Below are positions 7,277 to 13,440 of a DNA stretch of 13,440 nt, one piece after another (within the stretch, counting starts at the first letter, position 1; every line of letters starts with the position of its first letter). The notes below the pieces were generated by a model. It was given only the letters and a program-made list of their open reading frames with translations. It made no database searches and had not been told where the DNA came from. The translations under genes were made by a program, and so were the position numbers. Origin of the DNA: an uncultured Ruminococcus sp. (GTDB lineage Bacteria; Bacillota; Clostridia; Oscillospirales; Ruminococcaceae). The stretch spans positions 1 to 13,440 of the forward strand of contig CAADWP010000187.1 in the NCBI GenBank assembly GCA_900752785.1, in the 5' to 3' direction.

Positions 7277-8359
7277 ATGATTTCAGAATATCAACACCTA
7301 ATTGATTTAAGCGATTATCCTGTTTCGTGGTGGAAAAAAGTTATAAGCCTCGGAGAGGAGATAAAGGACGATCCTGAAAAGTTTGCTCATAAGTGTGACG
7401 GAAAAATAATGGCGACTCTTTTCTATGAGCCGTCCACGCGGACACAGATGTCTTTTCAGACCGCAATGCTGCGTCTTGGAGGACGGATAATCGGATTTGA
7501 CAATCCTGCCAATTCGTCTGTATCAAAGGGCGAAACAATTAAGGATACAACGAAGATCGTCAGCAGCTATGCCGATGTTCTCGTTATCCGTCACCCGATT
7601 GCGGGAGCGGCAAAAGCTGCTTCACTGACAGCGGACTGTCCCGTTATAAATGCCGGAGACGGCGGGCATCTTCATCCGACGCAGACTCTTACTGATCTTC
7701 TTACTCTGAAAATAGAGAAAAAAAAGCTCTCGGGGCTTACTATAGGAATGTGCGGCGATCTTATAAACGGCAGAACGGTTCATTCATTATGCAAGGCGCT
7801 TTGCAGCTTTTCGGATAATAAGTTTATTTTTATATCAACGCCTGAGCTTAGGATGCCTGCCTACATAAAGGACATAATCAAAGCCAACGGCAGCGAGTAT
7901 GAGGAGGTTGACACTCTTGAAGAAGCTATCGGCAGGCTCGACGTACTCTATATGACCCGTATACAGCAGGAACGCTTTGCAAGCCGCGAGGAGTATCTTG
8001 CTCAAAAGGATACGTATGTGCTTGACCGGCAAAAAATGCTCAGCGCAAAAAAAGATATGATCGTTATGCACCCTCTGCCTCGAGTTGACGAGATCGCTGT
8101 TAATATAGATGAAGACAGCCGTGCTATGTACTTTACTCAGGCGAAATACGGCGTATATGTCCGAATGGCATTGATCCTTACTATTCTCGGAGAGGCAAAA
8201 AATTCGGTGACATTGAAGGGAAAGGTTTATACCGGAGTACGTTGTGACAATCCGAAATGTATTACAAATCACGAAGAATATCTTCCAAAGAGTTTTCGTT
8301 CCGGCGGCGATGAAACTTTGTTGGAATGTGAATACTGTGACGAAAGAAAGCTTTTATAA
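7277..8359 (+). CDS. pyrB: Aspartate carbamoyltransferase with fused PyrI-like zinc ribbon
   Basis: This 360-residue enzyme catalyses the committed step of pyrimidine synthesis, carbamoyl phosphate plus L-aspartate to carbamoyl aspartate. Carbamoyl phosphate and aspartate site motifs are all present: STRT (53-56), KGE (84-86), RHP (105-107), HPTQT (133-137), GRTVHS (165-170), R228 and HPLPRVDEI (265-273). PyrB usually ends near residue 305-310. Here a tail of about 50 residues follows, with C323, C328, C351 and C354 spaced CX4C-X22-CX2C. That nearly matches the zinc site of the E. coli regulatory chain PyrI (CX4C-X23-CX2C) and has similar flanking residues (NPKCI, CEYC). The nucleotide-binding allosteric domain of PyrI is absent. 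GGAGG is at 7264-7268. The gene is between an HD protein and an antiporter, not in a pyr cluster. The enzyme call is very secure; the role of the ribbon is inferred. Confidence 0.94.
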   Translation: MISEYQHLIDLSDYPVSWWKKVISLGEEIKDDPEKFAHKCDGKIMATLFYEPSTRTQMSFQTAMLRLGGRIIGFDNPANSSVSKGETIKDTTKIVSSYADVLVIRHPIAGAAKAASLTADCPVINAGDGGHLHPTQTLTDLLTLKIEKKKLSGLTIGMCGDLINGRTVHSLCKALCSFSDNKFIFISTPELRMPAYIKDIIKANGSEYEEVDTLEEAIGRLDVLYMTRIQQERFASREEYLAQKDTYVLDRQKMLSAKKDMIVMHPLPRVDEIAVNIDEDSRAMYFTQAKYGVYVRMALILTILGEAKNSVTLKGKVYTGVRCDNPKCITNHEEYLPKSFRSGGDETLLECEYCDERKLL

Positions 8360-8377
8360 GGACAGTGAGTTAATTTT

Positions 8378-9571
8378 ATGGATAGAATTGCGTTTTTCCG
8401 CGATCTTTCAATTATAATCATATCGGCAAAAATATGCGGACTTTTAGCTCAAAAGCTTAAAGCTCCGCAGGTAGTAGGCGAGATAATAGCGGGACTTGTT
8501 ATCGGTCCGTGCTGCTTCGGCTGGGTCGGCCAATCGGATTATTTGTCTCTGATAGCCGAAATAGGCGTTGTGATGCTTATGTTTGGCGCAGGACTGGAGA
8601 CGAACATGAAGGAGCTGTTAAAAACAGGTCCAAAAGCTTTGCTTATAGCCTGTGCGGGAGTTTTGATTCCGCTTGCAGGAGGAACGCTGCTTTACAGTTG
8701 TTTTTATGGATTCAGCGAGATCGGCAGCGAAGAATTTTTACGGGCTGTTTTTATAGGTACGATAATGACGGCGACTTCCGTGGGAATAACTGTTCAGGCA
8801 TTAAAAGAACTCGGTCATCTTAAAGAAAGTATCGGAACGCTTATTCTTAGTTCCGCTATAATTGACGACGTTATAGGTATCATTGTGCTTACATTTGTTC
8901 TCGGCTTTAAAAATCCTGATTCAAAACCGTCGGATGTGGTTAAAAATACCGGTTTTTTTGTTGTATTCAGCTTTGCTCTCGGATTTTTGATATACTATAT
9001 TTTCAAGTTTATTGATAAGCGATACCCTCATCAGAGGAGAATACCAATCCTTGGACTTGCAATGTGTATGTTCATGGCGTTTGCGGCTGAGGAATTTTTT
9101 GGCATAGCCGATATTACGGGAGCTTATGTGGCCGGACTTATACTTTGCAGCCTTAAGGATTCAGATTATATTGCCAGAAAGGTCGATATTAATTCATATA
9201 TGATTTTCGGTCCAGTATTTTTTGCAAGTATCGGTCTAATCACGGAATTTGGAAGCTTTGATAAGGAACTGCTTCTATTTTCGGCAGGCTTTGTAGCGAT
9301 TGCATTGATTACAAAGGTGATTGGCTGCGGAATGACCGCAAAGATCATGAAATATAGCTTCCGCGACAGTCTTAAAGTAGGAGTAGGCATGATGACAAGG
9401 GGAGAGGTCGCACTTATTGTTGCAAAGAAAGGTCTTTCCGTTGAATTGCTTGATTCAAAATATTTTGCATCGGTTATTCTGCTTATCATTATTTCATCTA
9501 TATTAACTCCTATAATTTTAAAGCTGTTATACAGTAAAGATTGTGAAAATAAATCCTCTGAACCTGTTTAA
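8378..9571 (+). CDS. CPA2-family cation/proton antiporter (NapA/KefB-like)
   Basis: This 397-residue inner membrane protein has about 12-13 hydrophobic segments and the features of monovalent cation:proton antiporters-2. VGEIIAGLVIGP (33-44) marks the first repeat, TATSVGIT (131-138) the unwound helix 4, and IDD with D163-D164 the ion and proton site, as in electrogenic Na+/H+ members. GMMTRGEVALIVA (337-349) supplies the conserved basic residue helix. The protein ends at the transport core, without the TrkA-N/RCK domain of KefB/KefC. It follows pyrB by 18 bases with only a weak ribosome site (GTGAG, 8365-8369), suggesting lower translation or coupling. A strong terminator follows. Na+ or K+ exchange for protons is expected; the ion cannot be read from the sequence. 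Its metabolic link to asnB and pyrB is unclear. Confidence 0.88.
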   Translation: MDRIAFFRDLSIIIISAKICGLLAQKLKAPQVVGEIIAGLVIGPCCFGWVGQSDYLSLIAEIGVVMLMFGAGLETNMKELLKTGPKALLIACAGVLIPLAGGTLLYSCFYGFSEIGSEEFLRAVFIGTIMTATSVGITVQALKELGHLKESIGTLILSSAIIDDVIGIIVLTFVLGFKNPDSKPSDVVKNTGFFVVFSFALGFLIYYIFKFIDKRYPHQRRIPILGLAMCMFMAFAAEEFFGIADITGAYVAGLILCSLKDSDYIARKVDINSYMIFGPVFFASIGLITEFGSFDKELLLFSAGFVAIALITKVIGCGMTAKIMKYSFRDSLKVGVGMMTRGEVALIVAKKGLSVELLDSKYFASVILLIIISSILTPIILKLLYSKDCENKSSEPV

Positions 9572-9596
9572 TGATAATGTATTAATAAAAATATAC

Positions 9597-9628
9597 AAAG
9601 CTCTCATATATGATATGGGAGCTTTTTT
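9597..9628 (+). terminator. Rho-independent terminator ending the asnB operon
   Basis: A 12-bp stem (9597-9608 with 9614-9625, one G-T pair) closes on the loop TATGA, and a TTTTTT run (9623-9628) overlaps the end of the stem. It lies about 25 bases after the antiporter stop. Confidence 0.9.
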
Positions 9629-9638
9629 ATAAATAATG

Positions 9639-9665
9639 TGGACAAATTATCCGAAATGTGATAAT
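9639..9665 (+). promoter_or_regulatory. Candidate promoter for the GTPase-NYN fusion gene
   Basis: TGGACA (9639-9644) and an extended -10 TGTGATAAT (9657-9665) lie between the terminator and the gene. The 15-base spacer is short, so the TG extension may compensate. A promoter is expected here because the upstream unit terminates, but the exact boxes are uncertain. Confidence 0.4.
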
Positions 9666-9714
9666 ATTATTATATGAAAATAATGATGATTTAAAATTAT
9701 GACGGGAGGCTGCA

Positions 9715-12291
9715 ATGAAGAAAATAACTGTTGGAATAACTGCGCATGTAGATTCGGGAAAAACAACTCTTGCTGAAGCTATACTATATAAAACGGGAGC
9801 CATACGAAAACAGGGGCGTGTTGACAACGGCAGCTCGTGCCTTGATACGGATTCTATTGAGCGGGATCGCGGAATAACTATTTTTTCATCGCAGGCAGAG
9901 TTTACGGCTGACGGTACAAAAGTAACTCTGATTGATACTCCGGGTCATGTTGATTTTTCCGCAGAAACCGAACGTACAATGAGCGTACTGGACTATGCTA
10001 TACTTGTTATCAGCGGGACGGATGGCGTTCAGAGCCATACGGCTGCTCTCTGGAAACTCCTCAGCAGATATGAAGTTCCCGTTTTTATCTTCATAAATAA
10101 AATGGATCTGATAGGCGCAGAACGATCGGCGGTACTTCAGAATATTCAGAAGCGGCTTTCGGAGCGATGTATAGATTTTTCAGGAGATTTTAACGAGGCT
10201 ATCGAAAACTGTGCGCTTGCGTCCGATGAGCTTATGGAGAAATACCTTGGAAACGGAGGACTTGCAGAAGCTGATATTATAAATGCGATTGCTGAGCGCA
10301 GAATATTTCCGTGTTTTTTTGGTTCTGCTCTAAAAACGGATGGAGTTGAAGAATTTATTTCAGCTCTTTTAAGATTTACTGCTGAACCAGAACGCCGCAC
10401 GGATTTCGGTGCGATAGTTTACAAAATTTCATATGATCCCAAGGGGAGTCGTCTTACACATTTAAAGATTATGGGCGGAAGCTTGAAAATGCGTGATGAG
10501 CTTACTTATACCGATTCAAACGGCAATGAAATAACTTCTAAAATCAGCTCTGTCAGATTCTATTCAGGGGAAAAGTTCAGAACATCCGAGTCGGCGGAAT
10601 CAGGCGAGGTTTGCGCCGTTACAGGACTAACAGGTACTTATGCAGGACAGGGGATAGGAGCAGTTCCTAATTCTAAAAGATATTTTTTTGAACCTGTAAT
10701 GGTTTATAAAATGGCGATTCCAAATGGAAGAAATGTATACGAGGCATTAAAAGATATACGTCGCATTGAAGATGAAGATCCTCAGCTTCATGTGCTTTGG
10801 GACGAGCAGCTGCGTGAGATACAAGTCAAGCTTATGGGAAATGTTCAGCTTGAGGTGCTGACTAAACGCATACTCCAACGTTTCGGATATGAGGTAATGT
10901 TTGAAAACGGCGCGATTGCCTATAAGGAAACAATCATAAATGCCGTTGAGGGAGTCGGGCATTACGAGCCTCTTCGTCATTATGCCGAGGTTCATTTAAT
11001 TCTCGAACCGCTTGAAAGGGGGAGCGGCTTACAGTTTTGTACGAACTGTTCTGAGGATTACCTTGACAGAAATTGGCAGAGGCTGATTTTGACTCATCTT
11101 GAAGAAAAAACGCATAAAGGAGTTCTTACAGGTTCACCGATTACCGATATGAAGATAACTCTTGCTTTAGGAAAGGCTCATTTAAAGCATACAATGGGAG
11201 GAGACTTTCGTCAGGCAACTTATCGCGCTGTCCGGCATGGCTTGAGGAATGCTGAAAGCATTCTTCTTGAACCGTATTATAATTATGAGCTTGAGATACC
11301 TTCGGAATGCGTAGGACGTGCAATCGCGGATTTGCAGTGTATGTCGGCAGAGTTTGAAGCTCCCGAAAATTTGGGTGAAATGTCTATTATTACCGGAAGC
11401 GCTCCTGCATCGACCATGAACGGATATTTATCCAAGGTTATCAGCTATACGGCAGGAAAGGGACGATTGAACTGCACTATCGGAGGTTACCGTGAATGTC
11501 ATAATGCTGACGAGGTAATTGCCGAAATTGGATACGACTGTGACAGTGATATTGAAAATACTGCGGATTCCGTTTTTTGCTCACATGGAGCAGGGGTTAA
11601 TGTAAAATGGAATGAGGTCATCAAGCATATGCACCTTCCTATGCAGCTTGGATCAAAGGGAGAGCAGATTAAAGAGGAAAATACTCGATATAATCAAAAC
11701 TTGAGCAAGAGAGAAGTGTCTGACGAGGAGCTTATGGAGATATTTGAACGGACTTACGGTAAAGTTGATAAAAGTCCCCGAAAAGTATTTAGATCTGCAA
11801 AGGCTGATGTGGATTACAGCAAACCGGTGAAGCTTCCTGATTACGAAAGTCCGGATTATTTGCTTGTTGACGGTTATAACATTATTTTTGCATGGGACGA
11901 GCTGAAAAAGGCAGCTGAAGAAAATCTCGATGCAGCCAGAGCCGAGCTTGTAAAAATTATGTGTAATTATCAGGGTTATACCGGGTATGAATTGATATTG
12001 GTGTTTGATGCTTATAAGGTAAAAGGAAAAGCCCGTGATACCGAAAAATATTTTAATATAAATATCGTGTATACCAAGGAGGCAGAAACGGCAGACAGCT
12101 ATATTGAGCGCGTGACACATGAGTTGTCCAAAAAGCATCGCGTATTTGTGGCAACATCGGATGGTCCCGAGCAAATGATAATTTTCGGCAGCGGCGCAAT
12201 GCGTATTTCAGCATCGGAGCTTTACAATCGTGTTACAGAAGCAAATAAATATATACGTGAATTCATCGAAAAAGGACATGACAGAATGTAA
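9715..12291 (+). CDS. Tet(M)/EF-G-like ribosome-binding GTPase fused to a YacP/Rae1-type NYN ribonuclease domain
   Basis: This 858-residue cytosolic protein has two parts. Residues 1-640 form a translation-factor GTPase like the ribosomal protection proteins: AHVDSGKT (10-17), RGIT (52-55), DTPGH (74-78), NKMD (128-131), SAL (204-206), then EF-G-like domains II-V. Length to this point matches Tet(M) (about 640). A charged linker (641-712) leads to an NYN domain (713-850) with LLVDGYNIIFAW, VFDAYKVKG, TKEAETAD, VATSD, and IFGSGAMRISASEL. These closely resemble B. subtilis YacP (Rae1), which cleaves mRNA in the ribosomal A site. Acidic residues D719, D765, D794 and D816 are candidate active-site ligands. 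The domain IV tip reads LKHTM (490-494) where Tet(M) has SPVST, which argues against tetracycline release. GGGAGG is at 9704-9709. Ribosome rescue or quality control is inferred. Automated annotation would probably label it a tetracycline resistance protein. Confidence 0.9.
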   Translation: MKKITVGITAHVDSGKTTLAEAILYKTGAIRKQGRVDNGSSCLDTDSIERDRGITIFSSQAEFTADGTKVTLIDTPGHVDFSAETERTMSVLDYAILVISGTDGVQSHTAALWKLLSRYEVPVFIFINKMDLIGAERSAVLQNIQKRLSERCIDFSGDFNEAIENCALASDELMEKYLGNGGLAEADIINAIAERRIFPCFFGSALKTDGVEEFISALLRFTAEPERRTDFGAIVYKISYDPKGSRLTHLKIMGGSLKMRDELTYTDSNGNEITSKISSVRFYSGEKFRTSESAESGEVCAVTGLTGTYAGQGIGAVPNSKRYFFEPVMVYKMAIPNGRNVYEALKDIRRIEDEDPQLHVLWDEQLREIQVKLMGNVQLEVLTKRILQRFGYEVMFENGAIAYKETIINAVEGVGHYEPLRHYAEVHLILEPLERGSGLQFCTNCSEDYLDRNWQRLILTHLEEKTHKGVLTGSPITDMKITLALGKAHLKHTMGGDFRQATYRAVRHGLRNAESILLEPYYNYELEIPSECVGRAIADLQCMSAEFEAPENLGEMSIITGSAPASTMNGYLSKVISYTAGKGRLNCTIGGYRECHNADEVIAEIGYDCDSDIENTADSVFCSHGAGVNVKWNEVIKHMHLPMQLGSKGEQIKEENTRYNQNLSKREVSDEELMEIFERTYGKVDKSPRKVFRSAKADVDYSKPVKLPDYESPDYLLVDGYNIIFAWDELKKAAEENLDAARAELVKIMCNYQGYTGYELILVFDAYKVKGKARDTEKYFNINIVYTKEAETADSYIERVTHELSKKHRVFVATSDGPEQMIIFGSGAMRISASELYNRVTEANKYIREFIEKGHDRM

Positions 12292-12337
12292 TAAAATGCA
12301 GATTAATATAATTAAAATAAAAAATTTGTAAAAACAC

Positions 12338-12366
12338 TGGAAATTTAATTTCAGATATGTTATAAT
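12338..12366 (+). promoter_or_regulatory. Promoter of the oadA-like gene with extended -10
   Basis: TGGAAA (12338-12343) and TATAAT (12361-12366) are 17 bases apart, and TGT precedes the -10 box, making it an extended -10. The 5' leader would be about 100 bases. Confidence 0.75.
12340..12352. repeat. Perfect inverted repeat over the -35 region (candidate operator)
   Basis: GAAATT (12340-12345) and AATTTC (12347-12352) are mirror-complementary around one central T. The repeat overlaps the -35 box and spacer of the oadA-like promoter, a common place for a repressor site. It is short and AT-rich, so chance is possible. Confidence 0.4.
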
Positions 12367-12427
12367 TATCTTTAAGTGGTGTAATTTTGCAATAATATGC
12401 ATTTTTAACCTTTTAATGTGATATTTT

Positions 12428-12454
12428 ATCCGCGTTAGCAAGATATTCGCGGAT
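12428..12454 (+). promoter_or_regulatory. Leader hairpin upstream of the oadA-like gene
   Basis: ATCCGCG (12428-12434) pairs with CGCGGAT (12448-12454) around a 13-base loop. The stem is GC-rich in a very AT-rich leader and ends 7 bases before the ribosome site GAGGAGG (12462-12468). There is no T tail, so it is not a terminator; it may stabilise the message or adjust translation. Confidence 0.4.
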
Positions 12455-12475
12455 GTATTATGAGGAGGTCTGTAC

Positions 12476-13440
12476 ATGAAAAAAGTACAAATGACAGAAA
12501 CCGTTCTGCGTGACGCAAATCAATCCTTAATGGCTACACGTCTGCCTTATGCCGATTATGAGGGGATACTTTCCGAAATGGACAAGGCAGGATATTATTC
12601 GGTAGAATGCTGGGGAGGCGCTACCTTTGATTCATGTCTTCGTTATCTTAATGAGGATCCATGGGAGAGGCTTCGCAATCTTAGAAAAAATCTTCCTAAT
12701 ACAAAACTTCAGATGCTTCTGAGAGGTCAGAATCTTCTCGGCTATAAGCACTATCATGACGATGTGGTAGAGAAGTTTATCGAACTTTCTATTAAAAACG
12801 GTATTGACGTTATACGTATCTTTGACGCTCTTAACGATTTCAGAAATATTGAAACAGCTTTAAATGCGACAAAGAAATATGCAACGAAGAATACAGTTGC
12901 TTCGGGATGTATTTCCTATACGCAAAGTCCTGTACATACAGTAGAAAAATACATTGAAATGTGTAAAGAGCTTAAAAAAATGGGCTTCGATACTATTTGT
13001 CTTAAAGATATGGCAGGCACAATGTCGCCTTACGAGGCAGAGCATCTTATTAAAGGAATCAAAGATGCGATAGGTGATATGACTCTTATACTTCATACGC
13101 ATTGTACAACGGGTATGGCTTATATGACCATAATAAAAGCAATTGAAAGCGGTATTGACGTTATTGATACAGCAGTATCTTGTTTCTCGGGCGGTACGTC
13201 GCAGCCGTCAACAGAGTCAATGTTCTATGCTCTTAAACAATACGGCATAGATACGGGACTTAACGAAGAGGTTATCAATAAAGTAAACGATTTCTTCAAG
13301 CCGGTCAAACAGAAGTATGTTGACAACGGTCAGCTCAATCCAAAGAGCCTTGCTACGGACGCTCAGGCGCTCGTTTATAAAGTTCCAGGCGGAATGCTTT
13401 CAAATATGATCGCTAATCTTACCGATATGCACGCAATGGA
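12476..13440 (+). CDS. oadA: Oxaloacetate decarboxylase alpha / pyruvate carboxylase subunit B-type carboxyltransferase, partial
   Basis: The first 321 codons of a gene that runs off the window encode the carboxyltransferase TIM barrel of biotin-dependent enzymes acting on pyruvate and oxaloacetate. Visible motifs are LRDANQS (11-17, metal ligand D13), ECWGGATFDSCLR (44-56), MLLRGQN (80-86), RIFDALND (114-121), CLKDMAG (175-181, K177 being the probable carbamylated lysine) and HTHC (207-210, metal ligands H207 and H209). PGGMLSNM follows near the edge. The biotin domain, if fused, would lie beyond the window. The protein could be the alpha subunit of a Na+-pumping oxaloacetate decarboxylase or PycB of a two-subunit pyruvate carboxylase; these are not separable from this part. 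Either links pyruvate to oxaloacetate and so to the fumarate/succinate branch. The start is fixed by GAGGAGG at 12462-12468, 7 bases before ATG. Confidence 0.92.
   Translation, partial: MKKVQMTETVLRDANQSLMATRLPYADYEGILSEMDKAGYYSVECWGGATFDSCLRYLNEDPWERLRNLRKNLPNTKLQMLLRGQNLLGYKHYHDDVVEKFIELSIKNGIDVIRIFDALNDFRNIETALNATKKYATKNTVASGCISYTQSPVHTVEKYIEMCKELKKMGFDTICLKDMAGTMSPYEAEHLIKGIKDAIGDMTLILHTHCTTGMAYMTIIKAIESGIDVIDTAVSCFSGGTSQPSTESMFYALKQYGIDTGLNEEVINKVNDFFKPVKQKYVDNGQLNPKSLATDAQALVYKVPGGMLSNMIANLTDMHAM

Noticed and set aside
9715..12291. Acquired tetracycline resistance gene on a mobile element
   Set aside because: No transposase, conjugation gene or repeats nearby; the domain IV loop differs from Tet(M), and base composition looks like that of its neighbours.

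Overview
The window reads as ordinary chromosome of an anaerobic, moderately AT-rich Firmicute. A Ruminococcus-like member of the Oscillospiraceae is my best guess. This rests on the gene families, the strong AGGAGG-type ribosome binding sites, the compact short-gap operons and the U-tailed terminators; it is inference, since there is no rRNA or other marker. All supported genes lie on the + strand. No tRNA, rRNA, IS element, CRISPR array or phage gene was seen, and no gene-free stretch exceeds about 190 bases.

Region 1 (1-3218) is the end of a redox operon: the tail of a 4Fe-4S protein, an FAD/NAD(P)H reductase with a PyrK/HydG-like 2Fe-2S tail, a ferredoxin-type iron-sulfur subunit, and a fumarate-reductase-like flavoprotein. 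No membrane anchor gene follows the flavoprotein. Electrons would run NAD(P)H -> FAD -> Fe-S -> flavoprotein -> fumarate (or a similar acceptor) in the cytoplasm. Immediately downstream (3296-4504) is an AspT/AAEx-family transporter, a family that includes a known succinate exporter (SucE). At the right edge (12476 onward) is the start of an OadA/PycB-type biotin-dependent carboxyltransferase. Together these suggest reductive-branch (succinate) fermentation.

Region 2 (about 4596-9628) looks like one transcription unit between a good promoter and a strong terminator: asnB, an HD-domain phosphohydrolase, an aspartate carbamoyltransferase with a PyrI-like zinc ribbon fused to its C terminus, and a CPA2 cation/proton antiporter. 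AsnB and PyrB both consume aspartate.

Region 3 (9637-12291) holds a single 858-residue protein. It is a Tet(M)/EF-G-like ribosomal protection GTPase joined to a complete YacP/Rae1-type NYN ribonuclease domain. The tip loop of domain IV does not carry the tetracycline-displacing sequence of Tet(M)/Tet(W), so a role in handling stalled ribosomes with mRNA cleavage is more attractive than drug resistance. This is the most unusual item in the window.

Region 4 (12292-13440) is an AT-rich promoter region with a small perfect inverted repeat over the -35 box and a leader hairpin, followed by the partial oadA-like gene.
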